Origin: Methylophilus rhizosphaerae
GTDB taxonomy: Bacteria > Pseudomonadota > Gammaproteobacteria > Burkholderiales > Methylophilaceae
NCBI RefSeq assembly: GCF_900100975.1
Contig: NZ_FNFX01000001.1
Location: forward strand, 127,820 to 191,819
DNA: 64,000 bases
Reading direction: 5' to 3'
Shown: positions 46,480 to 56,581 of the stretch, in pieces
Layout: every line of letters begins with the position of its first letter
Position numbering within the stretch: the first letter of the stretch is position 1
Notes under the pieces: model-generated
Seen by the model: the letters and a program-made list of their open reading frames with translations, nothing else
The model's database searches: none
What the model was told of the DNA's origin: nothing
Program-made: the position numbers and the translations under genes

Positions 46480-46621
46480 TGCGGGAAATTACGGCGTGCG
46501 ACCACACGCCAACAGAATTCAAAAGCGTATTTTACCCGAGAAGCATGGACTTTTTTGGCGCGCACTGAACTTTCACCCCGGAATCACTCCCCAAACTGGC
46601 AATAGGCACTAAAATACCCGT

Positions 46622-48208
46622 ATGCACCCGTTAATCTTCGATAATCGCTTTATCCGCGAACTGCCGGGCGACCCGGTAAAAGACAACTACACCCGCCAGG
46701 TGAGTGACAGCCTGTGGTCTGCCGTACAACCGACGCCGGTCCGGCAGCCTGAAATGCTCGCTTACAGTCAGGAGGTCGCCCACATGCTGGGGCTGAGCGA
46801 AGCCGATATGCAGGATCCCGCCATGATACAAACGCTGGGCGGCAATGGCGCCTTGCAGGGCATGTTTACCTATGCCACGCGCTATGGCGGCCACCAGTTT
46901 GGCCACTGGGCCGGCCAGCTGGGCGACGGGCGTGCCATTTACCTGGGCGAGCTGATACACAATCAGCAGCGCTTCGAATTGCAGCTCAAGGGCGCCGGGG
47001 AAACACCCTACTCGCGCTCTGCCGATGGCCGCGCCGTGCTGCGCTCCAGTCTGCGCGAATTTTTGTGCTCCGAAGCCATGCATCACCTGGGCATCCCGAC
47101 CACCCGCGCCTTAAGCCTGGTGACCACGGGCGAGCCTGTGGTGCGTGACATGTTTTATGACGGCAACCCGCAATTTGAACCCGGTGCCATCGTCTGCCGG
47201 GTCGCACCTTCGTTTACGCGTTTCGGCCATTTTGAACTACTGGCCAGCCGCGATGAGCTGCCCTTGCTCAAGCGCTTTATCGGCTTCACCCTGGACCGCG
47301 ATTTTGCCGACTGGTGGCCAAAAACCGGACTGTTACTGGATATTGATCATCCTGGGCAAGCCCTGATAGAAGCCTGGTTTGCCGAAATCTGCACACGCAC
47401 CGCCATCATGATTGCGCACTGGATGCGCATCGGTTTCGTGCACGGCGTGATGAATACCGACAATATGTCCATCCTGGGCCTGACCATAGATTACGGCCCC
47501 TATGGCTGGATAGATAACTTTGACCCTGGCTGGACACCGAATACCACCGATGCACAAGGCCGCCGTTACTGCTATGGCCGTCAGCCGGATATTGCGCGCT
47601 GGAACCTCGAGCGCCTGGCAGAAGCACTGGCAACCATCCTGCCGGACAGTCATGGTCTGGCACAGGGTTTAAGCCAGTTTGACCAGGTCTATATTCGTGA
47701 ATTGTCCACTGCCCTGGCCAGCAAATTCGGCCTGGATAACTGGCAGGCAAACGATGGCGAGCTGATCAATGCCGTGTTTGAACTGATGCAGCGCGCCGAG
47801 GTTGACCAGACCCTGTTTTTCACGCACCTCAAACAACTGGATATCTCCCAGCCACAGCTTTCCACCTTGCAGGCGGCTTTTTATACCGAGCAGGGTTATC
47901 AACAGTTCGGGCAGGATGTTCAGGCCTGGCTGGATCGCTACAGCCAGCGCGTGCAGCAGTCCGCCCTAACCCCAGCGCAGCGGTTGCAACGCATGTCAGA
48001 AAACAATCCTGTCTATGTACTGCGCAACTACATGGCGCAGGAAGCGATAGATTTAGCGGCACAAGGCGACAACACGCGCCTGCTGGCCCTGCTGGAAGTG
48101 TTGCGTCATCCATATACCGAGCAGGCCGGTATGGAAGAGTTTGCGAAAAAGCGCCCGGACTGGGCACGCCAGAAAGCCGGTTGCTCCATGTTGTCCTGCA
48201 GTTCATAA
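46622..48208 (+). CDS. selO: Protein adenylyltransferase SelO (YdiU)
   Basis: 528 residues. Pseudokinase-fold AMPylator with the recognisable sequences RYGGHQFGHWAGQLGDGRA, LQLKGAGETPYSRSADGRAV, and GVMNTDNMSILGLTIDYGPY. The C-terminus CSMLSCSS corresponds to the redox tail that carries selenocysteine in animals and Cys in bacteria. It transfers AMP to protein hydroxyl side chains in redox defence. It is transcribed divergently from the RNB gene. Confidence 0.95.
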   Translation: MHPLIFDNRFIRELPGDPVKDNYTRQVSDSLWSAVQPTPVRQPEMLAYSQEVAHMLGLSEADMQDPAMIQTLGGNGALQGMFTYATRYGGHQFGHWAGQLGDGRAIYLGELIHNQQRFELQLKGAGETPYSRSADGRAVLRSSLREFLCSEAMHHLGIPTTRALSLVTTGEPVVRDMFYDGNPQFEPGAIVCRVAPSFTRFGHFELLASRDELPLLKRFIGFTLDRDFADWWPKTGLLLDIDHPGQALIEAWFAEICTRTAIMIAHWMRIGFVHGVMNTDNMSILGLTIDYGPYGWIDNFDPGWTPNTTDAQGRRYCYGRQPDIARWNLERLAEALATILPDSHGLAQGLSQFDQVYIRELSTALASKFGLDNWQANDGELINAVFELMQRAEVDQTLFFTHLKQLDISQPQLSTLQAAFYTEQGYQQFGQDVQAWLDRYSQRVQQSALTPAQRLQRMSENNPVYVLRNYMAQEAIDLAAQGDNTRLLALLEVLRHPYTEQAGMEEFAKKRPDWARQKAGCSMLSCSS

Positions 48209-48215
48209 TTGAAAT

Positions 48216-48674
48216 ATGCAAACTGCCGAACAATTGATGACCGATGCTGGCTTACGCCCGACCAAAGCCAGGACTGCGGTTTTAAATACCCTGTTACACT
48301 CCACCACCGCGCTCAGCCACCCCGAGATCCTGGCCGCCCTGCAAGGCATTAAAGAAATAGACAGGGTCACCGTCTATCGTGTGCTGGACTGGTTACTGGA
48401 AAATACCCTGATCCATAAAATTTCCACCGATGACCGCGCCTGGAAATTTCAACTGAACGCCCCAAAACGTAACTACCGGGCCGCAGACCCCTCAAACAAC
48501 ACCAGCCTGTTAAGTAGCCATGGTCATGCGCATTTGCATTGCCAGCGCTGCGGAACAGTACTCTGTATTCACGAACTGGCCGCCCATATCCCGCAAACAA
48601 TTTTTGATACCTACCAGGTCTCCCAAATCGACATCAGCCTAAAAGGGCTGTGCCCGGACTGTCAGCAGACATAA
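48216..48674 (+). CDS. zur: Fur-family regulator, probable zinc-uptake regulator (Zur)
   Basis: 152 residues. Winged-helix N-terminus (LRPTKARTAVLNTLL ... IDRVTVYRVLDWLLE), then a His-rich metal region HGHAHLHCQRCG and a second CxxC (GLCPDC) for structural zinc. It lies directly upstream of a zinc-independent DksA and a CobW GTPase, both classical Zur targets, which is why zinc rather than iron is proposed. It starts 7 nt after selO without a strong ribosome-binding site. Confidence 0.78.
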   Translation: MQTAEQLMTDAGLRPTKARTAVLNTLLHSTTALSHPEILAALQGIKEIDRVTVYRVLDWLLENTLIHKISTDDRAWKFQLNAPKRNYRAADPSNNTSLLSSHGHAHLHCQRCGTVLCIHELAAHIPQTIFDTYQVSQIDISLKGLCPDCQQT

Positions 48675-48754
48675 ACTGCATACTCTTGCGCTGGAACATT
48701 CAAGCAACACCCTCATTCCGGCACCTTAAGCTCTCCGTTTTACTGCCCCAATAA

Positions 48755-48822
48755 TGCAACATAGTTGCAAATAAAATTTGCACACATTAAAATGCAACTT
48801 TATTGCAATGCAATAAAGTTGC
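48755..48822. promoter_or_regulatory. Tandem palindrome array, candidate Zur operators
   Basis: Three complete dyads of the type TGCAA...TTGCA occur in 68 bp: TGCAACATAGTTGCA (48755-48769), TGCAAATAAAATTTGCA (48766-48782) and TGCAACTTTATTGCA (48793-48807). The last is itself mirrored by 48809-48822, making a 29-bp palindrome. They fill the dksA2 promoter and stop 6 bp before its ATG, as expected for repressor sites. Confidence 0.7.
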
Positions 48823-48828
48823 TTCTAA

Positions 48829-49233
48829 ATGCTCAATACATCTGAACTCCTCGCCATGCCTGAAGATGCCTATATGAATAAGGCTCAGCTCGCATTCTTC
48901 AAACAACTGCTACAAGCGCAATTACAGGCACTACAAGGCAATATGCAGTCGACCAGTAAGCATTTGCTCGATCAGCAGGAAACGCCTGACCCTGCAGACC
49001 GGGCGACCCAGGAGGAAACACAAAGCCTGGAGCTACGCACGCGGGAGCGGGAACGCAAACATGTCAAAACCATCCATGCAGCGCTGCTACGCATTGAACA
49101 TGGTGATTATGGCTACTGCGAAGAAACCGGCGAACCGATTGGCCTGGCACGGTTGCTAGCCAGGCCCACCACCAAACTATGCCTGGAAGCACAAGAGCGT
49201 CATGAGCGCCGCGAACGGCAATTCAACCATTAA
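48829..49233 (+). CDS. dksA2: DksA2, zinc-independent DksA-type RNA polymerase factor
   Basis: 134 residues. Coiled-coil region, then a TraR/DksA finger in which two of the four zinc Cys are replaced: C-E-E-T and C-L-E-A instead of CxxC pairs, exactly the pattern of P. aeruginosa DksA2. The N-terminus ([12 protein letters not shown]) also fits that protein and supports the start at 48829. DksA2 replaces zinc-containing DksA under zinc starvation, with ppGpp at RNA polymerase. It is coupled to cobW 11 nt downstream. Confidence 0.9.
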   Translation: MLNTSELLAMPEDAYMNKAQLAFFKQLLQAQLQALQGNMQSTSKHLLDQQETPDPADRATQEETQSLELRTRERERKHVKTIHAALLRIEHGDYGYCEETGEPIGLARLLARPTTKLCLEAQERHERRERQFNH

Positions 49234-49244
49234 GGAACCTTCAC

Positions 49245-50480
49245 ATGAAAAAACTCCCAGTGACAGTACTGTCCGGTTTTCTGGGCGCAGGGAAAACTAC
49301 CCTGCTCAATCATATTTTGAATAATCGCGAAGGCCTGCGCGTTGCGGTGATCGTCAACGATATGTCCGAAGTCAATATCGATGCGCAACTGGTGCGCGAT
49401 GGCGGCGCTGAATTATCCCGGCAGGAAGAGAAATTGGTTGAGATGAGCAATGGCTGTATCTGCTGCACCTTGCGCGAAGACTTGCTGGTAGAAATTACGC
49501 GCCTGGCGAGGGAAAACCGCTTCGACTATTTGCTGATTGAAACAACCGGCATTTCCGAACCGTTGCCCATTGCGGAAACATTTACTTTTGCCGATGAAGA
49601 AGGCATGTCACTCAGCGATATCGCGCAACTGGATACCATGGTGACTGTCGTCGATGGTTACAACTTCCTGCAAGACTACAGCTCACAGGATATGCTCACC
49701 AGCCGTGGCGAATCCCTGGGCGAAGAAGATGAACGCACAGTGGTGGATTTGCTCATTGAACAAATCGAGTTTTGCGATGTGTTAATCCTCAACAAGACTG
49801 ACCTGATGACGCTGGGCGAAATCTCCCGCCTGGAAGGCATCCTCAAGACACTGAATCCACGGGCGCAAATCATCCACAGCACATTTGGCAAAGTCCCGCT
49901 TACCCGTATTATGAATACGGAACTGTTTGATTTTGACCAAGCAGCAGAAGCCTCTGGCTGGTTACAGGCCTTGCGCGGCGAACATATACCGGAGACTGAG
50001 GAATACGGGATTTCCAGTTTTGTTTACCGCGCCCGCAAACCATTCCATCCCCAGCGTTTATGGCAATGGATGAATAGCGAGTGGCCAGGGGTTGTGCGCT
50101 CCAAAGGGCGTTACTGGATCGCCTCCCGTCCCGAATTCTGCGCCATGTGGTCACAGGCGGGTGCCGTGACCAGGACTGAACTGGCAGGTATGTGGTGGGC
50201 GGCTACGCCAGAAGAATTCTGGCCTGAAGATGCAGAGAGCCTGCAACATATCCGTTCCCGCATGCAAACGCCTTATGGTGACCGCCAGCAGGAACTGGTA
50301 GTTATCGGTATGCATATGGATCAACAAGCCCTTCAAGCCCGTTTTGATGCCTGCCTACTGACTGAAGCGGAGCTTGCCTCAGGCATGGCTGCCTGGAAAA
50401 AACTGCCGGACCCGTTTCCACACTGGGCAATACAGGCGTCAGTGGCGCCGGGGGAAGAGGAAGTGATTACGCAGCTTTAA
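49245..50480 (+). CDS. CobW/COG0523 G3E GTPase, probable zinc metallochaperone
   Basis: 411 residues. P-loop [14 protein letters not shown], the metal-binding signature [12 protein letters not shown] and the G4 motif NKTDL identify a COG0523 GTPase, with a C-terminal CobW_C domain. Members encoded next to dksA2 and zur (ZigA/ZagA type) deliver zinc to enzymes under zinc shortage. AAGGAA precedes ATG 49245. Confidence 0.87.
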   Translation: MKKLPVTVLSGFLGAGKTTLLNHILNNREGLRVAVIVNDMSEVNIDAQLVRDGGAELSRQEEKLVEMSNGCICCTLREDLLVEITRLARENRFDYLLIETTGISEPLPIAETFTFADEEGMSLSDIAQLDTMVTVVDGYNFLQDYSSQDMLTSRGESLGEEDERTVVDLLIEQIEFCDVLILNKTDLMTLGEISRLEGILKTLNPRAQIIHSTFGKVPLTRIMNTELFDFDQAAEASGWLQALRGEHIPETEEYGISSFVYRARKPFHPQRLWQWMNSEWPGVVRSKGRYWIASRPEFCAMWSQAGAVTRTELAGMWWAATPEEFWPEDAESLQHIRSRMQTPYGDRQQELVVIGMHMDQQALQARFDACLLTEAELASGMAAWKKLPDPFPHWAIQASVAPGEEEVITQL

Positions 50481-50522
50481 TGTATGCGCATGGTTCAGGT
50501 GCATTTCAGGCCTGATTAAACT

Positions 50523-50549
50523 ACGTAAAATCATGAGTAGATTTTACGT
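50523..50549. repeat. Perfect 10-bp inverted repeat upstream of pqqA
   Basis: ACGTAAAATC (50523-50532), 7-nt spacer, GATTTTACGT (50540-50549). No T-tract follows, so it looks more like a regulator site for pqqA than a terminator for the CobW gene. Confidence 0.55.
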
Positions 50550-50647
50550 GATCACCGCAGGGAGCAATTGAAACACCGGCGTATAGTAGCAGTCATACAA
50601 GTACATCACCGGGATGCACTTCAACTAACAACCAAAAGGAGATCATC

Positions 50648-50719
50648 ATGTGGACTAAACCAGCTGCAACAGAAATGCGTTTTGGCTTTGAAGTGACCAT
50701 GTACGTCATGAACAAATAA
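50648..50719 (+). CDS. pqqA: PqqA, precursor peptide of coenzyme PQQ (orphan copy)
   Basis: A 23-residue gene. The product begins MWTKPAATEMRFGFEV and contains the conserved Glu-x3-Tyr pair (E15-V-T-M-Y19) that is cross-linked by PqqE and cut out to build PQQ. AAGGAG (50636-50641) is well spaced from the ATG and an intrinsic terminator follows at 50740, so it is a complete monocistronic unit. No pqqBCDE genes are in the window. PQQ serves methanol dehydrogenase in methylotrophs, and scattered extra pqqA copies are known in that group. Confidence 0.92.
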   Translation: MWTKPAATEMRFGFEVTMYVMNK

Positions 50720-50739
50720 TCAGCCAGCGCTGAACAGAA

Positions 50740-50766
50740 AACCGCCGGTCTCCCGGCGGTTTTTTT
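50740..50766 (+). terminator. Intrinsic terminator of pqqA
   Basis: ACCGCCGG-TCT-CCCGGCGGT followed by seven T, directly after pqqA. Confidence 0.9.
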
Positions 50767-50771
50767 ATGGC

Positions 50772-53771
50772 TTAATGCGTACCAGTGCGAAACTGGGTTT
50801 TAAACGGGGCATGCGCCTGTAGCCCTGGTACCTTTGACGCAGGCGATTGATGGCTGTACGCATGGATATGGCTGACAGTGGCATGCCGGTCAGCCTCTCT
50901 TTCGTTGCCTAGCCTGAACGCATTCACAGCCCTCACCAGGGTTTCCGCCTGCTCGACCAGCGACTCCGAAGCCGCGGCGGCCTGCTCTACCAGGGCGGCA
51001 TTCTGCTGTGTGACATCATCCATGGACATGACGGCCTGGTTGACCTGGCTAATCCCCGTGCTTTGCTCTACCGAAGCAGCCGCAATTTCACTCATGATAC
51101 CGGTGACTTGCTGCACCGCTGTGACCACCTCGTTCATGGTTCTGCCGGCCTGTCCCACCAGCTGGCTACCTTGAGCGGTTTTGCTGGCAGAATCGTCAAT
51201 CAGGCCCTTGATTTCCTTGGCAGCGGAAGCCGAGCGCTGGGCCAGGTTGCGTACTTCCGCTGCAACAACGGAGAACCCTCGCCCCTGCTCACCGGCCCTC
51301 GCAGCCTCAACGGCGGCATTGAGCGCCAGGATATTGGTCTGGAATGCGATACCGTCAATCACAGAGATGATTGCTTCAATCCGTTTGGCACTCTCATTGA
51401 TTGCATGCATGGTTGCCACCACCTCATCCACCACGGCCCCGCCTTTCAGCGCCACCTCAGAAGCGGAAGCGGCAAGCTGGCTGGCCTGTTTGGCATGATC
51501 CGCATTCTGTTTCACGGTAGAAGCCAGCTCTTCCATACTGGCCGCAGTTTGTTCCAGGCTGGATGCCTGCTGCTCGGTACGGCTGGACAGGTCATTGTTA
51601 CCGCCCGAGATTTCAGATGCCGCCGTATTAATCGTAGCCGATGCCTCACGTACCTGCAGGATGACTTCTGCCATTTTGTCCATCAGGGCATTCACGCCAT
51701 CACATAAGGCCGCAATATCCCCGGTTTTCCCCGCAATGGAAACGCGGTTACTTAAATCACCGGCTTTGGCTGCTTCAATCATCGCCCTGGTTTCTTCCAC
51801 GGCACTGGTCAGTGCCAGTGCACTTTCGTGCTGCGTGGTGATATCCGTCACATAACTTACGACTTTGAAAGGCTGGCCATTCATATCCAGGATAGGGTTA
51901 TAAAGCGCCTGTAGCCACATGGTCGTGCCATCTTTCCTCACCCGCTTCACCTGGCCGGCCTGCGCCTCGCCACGACGCAAGGCATTCCAGAACGCCTGGT
52001 ATTCCATGCTGGAGCGATAGCTTGCCTCCACCAGCATGCCATGGTTTTTGCCTGCAATTTCATCTTCGGCATAGCCGGATACCTTCAGGAACAACGCATT
52101 GGCGGAGAGGATAGTGCCATCAAGCGTAAAGGCAACCACCCCCTGGCTTTGATGGATACCCGAGATCTGGCCTGCATTATCCGCGGCAATCAGCCTGGAT
52201 TCCGTAATATCCATAGTGTAATTCACGATCTTGCACGGCTGTCCCTTCAAATCGTAGATCGGGTGGTAAGAAGCCTGAATCCAGACTTCGCGCCCATCCC
52301 TGGCAATCCGCTTGTACTGACCCATATCAGAACCGCCATTCACCAGCTTGTTCCACAAGGCAGTGCAGGCCGCACTGCCGACAAATGCCGGATCCAGCAC
52401 CTTGGTCATGCTGTGGCCCACCAGCTCGCTTTCAGTGTAATCCAGCATGTCCAGGTAGGTTTGATTGACCTTGAGCACCGTGCCATCCAGGCCAATCTCA
52501 ATCACGCCCTGGGATTTCCCGATGGCGGTAATCTGACTTTCGAAATCGGCATTCTTCAGCTTCTGCTCCGTGATATCCGTGGCATATTTGACCACCTTGT
52601 AAGGCTTGCCATCCGCATCCAGAATCGGATTATAAGTGGCATCCAGCCAGATTTCCCGGCCATCTTTGCCGATCCGCAAAAACTCACCCTTGATAGATTC
52701 GCCACAGTTCAAGCGCTGCCAGAATGCCTGGTAAGCGCCGCTGTCCACAAAGGCTGGCTCCACCAGCTGGTGATGGCTCATGCCCAGGAGCTCACTGCGC
52801 GTATAGCCCAGCACGGACAGGAAAATATCATTCACTGCCATCACCGTCCCATCCAGGCTGAACTCTATGGCACCCGTCGATCTCTGGATGGCGGCCAGTT
52901 CATTCTCGAACAATGCCGCTTGCTGCCGGGTTTCTACGGCAGATTCTTTCAGGGTGTTTTCGTTGACACTCAGCAATGTCTGCATTTTTTTCAGTGCCTG
53001 CAGCACTTCGCCCAACTCGTTGCTACCCTGCGCATCAATACAAGTGGTGTAATTACCAAGGGTGATTGCCCTGACCGCGCCCATGGTGCTGGCGAGGGGG
53101 CGTGTGATTGAGCGGGAAACCAGCAGGCCGCTTCCCATGATTGCAAGTATGGCCAGGCCCGCACCGGCATAAGCCATGACAGGCGCAAACGTGAACACCC
53201 CTGCCGCGCCTGCGCCAGCCAATCCTGCCAGGCAGGCAATCGCCAGTACAACCATGCCCATCAGCCGCTGCCGGAGGGTGATATTTCCCAGCAAGCGGAC
53301 ACATGAGCGAAAAGGTGACTCTTTGACGACCTTGCCGTCCACGATAGCCAGGCCGCTGGCCTGGCCGGTTTTAAACAACTGGTAGGCCGTTGCTGCTTCG
53401 TTAATCTGCTCACGTGTCGGTTTTCTGCGGGCAGACAAATAGCCCACCACCTGGTCATTCTCGGTCACCGGCGTGATATTGGCCACCACCCAATAGAAAT
53501 CTCCCTGCTTGGTGCGGTTTTTCACCAGCCCGGCCCAGGGCTTGCCCGCTTTCAGGCTACGCCACATATCGGCAAATGCCTCCCCGGGCATATCGGGGTG
53601 ACGCACGATATTATGGCTGCTGCCTACCAGTTCCGAGGCGCTAAACCCGCTGGTCTGGATAAAATCCTTGTTGGCGTAAGTAATGATGCCCTTGAGGTTG
53701 GTCCTGGTCAGCATGAACTGATCATCATCGAACTGAATTTCCGTGCTAGTGACTGGCAAATTTATTTTCAT
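50772..53771 (-). CDS. Methyl-accepting chemotaxis protein with four PAS domains
   Basis: 999 residues. An Aer-type N-terminal PAS (~15-125), a membrane hairpin (~175-220), a HAMP-like region, three mutually similar PAS/PAC repeats of ~122 residues (~300-660; each has the form GY-SEL ... DG-EIWL-A-YNPI-D--GKP-KVV-Y-TDIT), then a receptor signalling domain with [20 protein letters not shown]. Little or no periplasmic ligand domain is present, so it probably senses internal redox or small molecules through PAS-bound flavin or haem. No sigma-28 promoter was recognised upstream. Confidence 0.92.
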   Translation of the reverse strand: MKINLPVTSTEIQFDDDQFMLTRTNLKGIITYANKDFIQTSGFSASELVGSSHNIVRHPDMPGEAFADMWRSLKAGKPWAGLVKNRTKQGDFYWVVANITPVTENDQVVGYLSARRKPTREQINEAATAYQLFKTGQASGLAIVDGKVVKESPFRSCVRLLGNITLRQRLMGMVVLAIACLAGLAGAGAAGVFTFAPVMAYAGAGLAILAIMGSGLLVSRSITRPLASTMGAVRAITLGNYTTCIDAQGSNELGEVLQALKKMQTLLSVNENTLKESAVETRQQAALFENELAAIQRSTGAIEFSLDGTVMAVNDIFLSVLGYTRSELLGMSHHQLVEPAFVDSGAYQAFWQRLNCGESIKGEFLRIGKDGREIWLDATYNPILDADGKPYKVVKYATDITEQKLKNADFESQITAIGKSQGVIEIGLDGTVLKVNQTYLDMLDYTESELVGHSMTKVLDPAFVGSAACTALWNKLVNGGSDMGQYKRIARDGREVWIQASYHPIYDLKGQPCKIVNYTMDITESRLIAADNAGQISGIHQSQGVVAFTLDGTILSANALFLKVSGYAEDEIAGKNHGMLVEASYRSSMEYQAFWNALRRGEAQAGQVKRVRKDGTTMWLQALYNPILDMNGQPFKVVSYVTDITTQHESALALTSAVEETRAMIEAAKAGDLSNRVSIAGKTGDIAALCDGVNALMDKMAEVILQVREASATINTAASEISGGNNDLSSRTEQQASSLEQTAASMEELASTVKQNADHAKQASQLAASASEVALKGGAVVDEVVATMHAINESAKRIEAIISVIDGIAFQTNILALNAAVEAARAGEQGRGFSVVAAEVRNLAQRSASAAKEIKGLIDDSASKTAQGSQLVGQAGRTMNEVVTAVQQVTGIMSEIAAASVEQSTGISQVNQAVMSMDDVTQQNAALVEQAAAASESLVEQAETLVRAVNAFRLGNEREADRHATVSHIHAYSHQSPASKVPGLQAHAPFKTQFRTGTH

Positions 53772-54109
53772 ACTGCGCTCTATCCCTTTATCAAGATATC
53801 AATGTGTACTGACATCCATTTTGTCTGTTGTTTATGACGGTATTTGTCCTACAAAAAAGATTATTTTCTCTTTTTTATACAATAACTTAATGAATAATTG
53901 CCAGTATTGAGCCAGATCAAATCAAGATGAATCAATCAGCTGATCGAATGACGCCTGGAAACCTGCCGCTCTTTTAAGGCACAGGAACCTAATGCCGTTG
54001 CGGTTTACTAAACACACAACATAGCCACCTGGCAGCAAACGGCGAATATCCGGCCAGATGGCGATATAATGAGCCACATCTCTGTTATTACATTTTCATG
54101 GAGTCATGC
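53772..54109. other. Intergenic region, receptor / coiled-coil gene
   Basis: 338 bases between divergent genes. AT-rich near 53850-53895; I see no RNA gene, repeat array or convincing promoter. Confidence 0.5.
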
Positions 54110-54427
54110 ATGCGCGTACACCCCCTCCTCCTGGTTTTATTACTCCTGCCTGCGCTGGGCCAGCCAGCGTTTGCCAGGTCCATCCTGACCGAACAGAATG
54201 ATGCAGCAAGTGCGCGTGATGCCTATGGTGACGCCATCAGCAAACTGGATGATATCCGGCAGAAAATCAAATCCCAGCAGGAGCTGGTCAATCGGGAGCA
54301 GGAAAAATTAAAACAGTACCAGGCAGATGAAGTACAGGCGCAACAAGACCTGGAAACAAAAAAATCCACCTTTGAACAAAAATCCAAAACCCTGGATAAC
54401 GCCTGGAAGCAGCGCAACGATTATTAA
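54110..54427 (+). CDS. Small exported coiled-coil protein
   Basis: 105 residues from ATG 54110 (GGAG at 54100-54103 fits it better than the in-frame ATG 54098). Signal peptide (LLLVLLLLPALGQPAFA), then an almost wholly helical, Gln/Lys/Glu-rich coiled coil (IRQKIKSQQELVNREQEKL). Probably periplasmic. No family recognised. Followed by its own terminator. Confidence 0.65.
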   Translation: MRVHPLLLVLLLLPALGQPAFARSILTEQNDAASARDAYGDAISKLDDIRQKIKSQQELVNREQEKLKQYQADEVQAQQDLETKKSTFEQKSKTLDNAWKQRNDY

Positions 54428-54452
54428 CCGGACTACCGCAACATCCTTCGCC

Positions 54453-54487
54453 AATACCCGCGCCTGCCGCGGGTATTTTGCTTTCTT
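54453..54487 (+). terminator. Intrinsic terminator of the coiled-coil gene
   Basis: AATACCCGCG (54453-54462), 5-nt loop, CGCGGGTATT (54468-54477), then a T-rich run. Confidence 0.75.
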
Positions 54488-54643
54488 CTCCCCCATTTCC
54501 TGCCAGCCTGGCGACGCTCACCACAAAACTGTCCTGAATTGACGTGCGTCAATACCGGGGTTTATGCACCCTCCTACAATGCGCCCATATTCAACGCATG
54601 ACCAATCAGCATCTTCAAATTCAAGACAAATGGAGTGAGAACA

Positions 54644-55345
54644 ATGAAAAAAACCGTAATCAGTTTAATGTTGGCCGCCTTGCTGCCTGCCATGCACGTG
54701 CAGGCTGAAGAAGGTGACTGGGTAGTCCGCCTGCGCGCCACCAATATCAGCCCGAACGAAAGCAGCCGCCTGGGCAGCACCGTGAATAAAGCAGTCGGGG
54801 CCGCCGTGATGACGCCCGGTGCAGACCTAAAAGTTGACAGTAACACTATTCCGGAGCTGGATATCAGTTACTACTGGACCAAGAATATCGCCACCGAACT
54901 GATCCTGGCCCTGGGTACCAGACATGATGTCAAAATCAGCGGGGACAGTGCCGGTGTCGTGGGTAACCAGCATCTGGGCAGCGTCAACTTGCTGCCGCCT
55001 ACCTTGACGGCACAGTGGCACTTCAATCCTGACCAGACCTTTGACCCTTATGTGGGTGCCGGCATCAATGCCACATTCATGCTGGACCGCAATTTGCGTT
55101 TCGAATCCGGCGCCACTGCCGGTGAGAAAATCAAAATTGACCGCAACAGCTTCGGCCCTGCACTGCAAGCCGGTATTGATGTCAACCTGAAAGATGGCTG
55201 GTTGCTTAACGCAGACGTGAAATATGTATGGATGGATACCGATGTGGAAATGAAGAGCGCCACCACAGGTAACCGCTGGGCAAAAATTGATTCGCTGGAT
55301 ATCAATCCCTGGGTCATCAGTCTGGGCATAGGCAAACGTTTCTAA
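54644..55345 (+). CDS. ompW: OmpW-family outer-membrane protein
   Basis: 233 residues with a signal peptide (ISLMLAALLPAMHVQA) and an eight-stranded-barrel pattern: WVVRLRATNISPNE near the N-terminus, TLTAQWHFNPDQTFDPYVGAGINAT-type strand pair, and a C-terminal Phe (SLGIGKRF). OmpW is a small hydrophobic-compound channel. ATG 54644 follows GGAGTGAG. Own terminator at 55386. Confidence 0.92.
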   Translation: MKKTVISLMLAALLPAMHVQAEEGDWVVRLRATNISPNESSRLGSTVNKAVGAAVMTPGADLKVDSNTIPELDISYYWTKNIATELILALGTRHDVKISGDSAGVVGNQHLGSVNLLPPTLTAQWHFNPDQTFDPYVGAGINATFMLDRNLRFESGATAGEKIKIDRNSFGPALQAGIDVNLKDGWLLNADVKYVWMDTDVEMKSATTGNRWAKIDSLDINPWVISLGIGKRF

Positions 55346-55385
55346 TCAAATAACGTCTCTTCCCTGGGGCATGACGCTCCAACTC

Positions 55386-55419
55386 GCCTCTGGTATCCCA
55401 TGTACCAGAGGCTTTTTTT
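55386..55419 (+). terminator. Intrinsic terminator of ompW
   Basis: GCCTCTGGTA, 7-nt loop, TACCAGAGGC, then seven T. Confidence 0.92.
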
Positions 55420-55474
55420 ATGCTGATTGCCCACGCTCCGCTGGCGCACCTGGCAGCCATGCTTGCCTATTTGC

Positions 55475-56326
55475 CTAGTCAGTCAGGTTAAACCGCGCTG
55501 CCAGGCTGGTCAGGTTCAGCTGCTCCATCAATTGCTGGCCACGTTCGCGGGCACTGCGCTTTTTCTGGCCGGTATACCTGGCGATGATCAGCTCGTTTTT
55601 CATCGAGTGCTCCCAGCCAACTAATTCTGTCACGGTCACCTGGTAACCATGGGCTTCCAGTTCCAGGCAACGCAGCACATTGGTCACATGACTACCGAAT
55701 TCGCGTGTATGGATAGGATGCCGCCATAACTCACCGAGAAAAGTCCTGGAGAGGGATTCTGCCTTGTGCTGGCGCATGGTTTCTGCAACTTCGGCCTGGC
55801 AACATGGCACCAGCACCATGTATTGCGCCTGTTTCTGCAGGCCGAACTGGATGGCGTCATCGGTAGCGGTGTTGCAGGCATGCAAAGCCGTGACAATATC
55901 GACGTTGCCCGGCAATTGTGCAGCATCCATGGCTTCTGCCACGGTCAAATGTTCAAACTGCATGCGTTCAAATCCGCATTCTTCGGCCAGTTGCCGGGAT
56001 TTTTCAATCAGTTCGAGACGACTTTCAATACCGATCACCCGACCACCTGCGTGTTGTTTAAGCAACAGGTCATACAGGATAAAACCAAGATAGGATTTAC
56101 CTGCACCGTGATCCACCAGCACCGGGGCCGGTTGATTCGTCATCACCGCCTGCATCAGCGGTTCGATAAAATTGACCAGGTGGTAAACCTGCTTGAGCTT
56201 GCGACGACTATCCTGGTTGAGCTTGCCATCCCGCGTCAGGATATGCAGCGCCTGCAACAAGGGCAGGGATTGGCCCGGTTTTACCTCGGGCGGTAATGTT
56301 GAAAGCGGCAATATTGGGTTGACCAT
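55475..56326 (-). CDS. SAM-dependent methyltransferase (Methyltransf_32 type)
   Basis: 283 residues. SAM-binding motif LVDHGAGKSYLGFILYD, acidic motif VIGIESRLELIEKS, a TALHACNTATDDAI sequence and a Cys pair VPCCQAE, which together resemble the GSTCD/TRM13-like methyltransferase group. Substrate unknown, possibly RNA. It is a stand-alone gene with no obvious partner. Confidence 0.75.
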   Translation of the reverse strand: MVNPILPLSTLPPEVKPGQSLPLLQALHILTRDGKLNQDSRRKLKQVYHLVNFIEPLMQAVMTNQPAPVLVDHGAGKSYLGFILYDLLLKQHAGGRVIGIESRLELIEKSRQLAEECGFERMQFEHLTVAEAMDAAQLPGNVDIVTALHACNTATDDAIQFGLQKQAQYMVLVPCCQAEVAETMRQHKAESLSRTFLGELWRHPIHTREFGSHVTNVLRCLELEAHGYQVTVTELVGWEHSMKNELIIARYTGQKKRSARERGQQLMEQLNLTSLAARFNLTD

Positions 56327-56581
56327 GCGTTTGACTGCTTTAAAATAGCAAACGCGTAGTTTAGCAGCATACGCCCCTGCCCGGCATCTGCCATGATGAG
56401 GCGCAGATCTGCGGGAACTCGGGTATGTTTTTGCTGACTACCTATCAGGCTGGGCAATCTTGGCGCCATGCCCCTGTTTTCCCGGGGTGCGCTTGCCAGC
56501 CGCACAGCCATGCCAGTTCATGACTGTATTCAATTCGCCGTCACCCGGCGCGAAGTTGTTCAAACGCATCAGGGAGTATGT

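Noticed and set aside
48755-48822. Treating the TGCAA...TTGCA dyads as more copies of the sulfur-island activator site
   Set aside because: They share GCAAC/GTTGC letters, but half-site order and spacing differ, no -24/-12 promoter is present, and the neighbouring genes belong to zinc homeostasis.
48829-49233. Canonical zinc-finger DksA
   Set aside because: Two of the four zinc Cys are replaced by Thr and Ala, the DksA2 pattern.
52041-53111. 356-residue plus-strand frame
   Set aside because: Antisense to the PAS repeats of the chemoreceptor, whose motifs are unambiguous; an artefact of codon bias.
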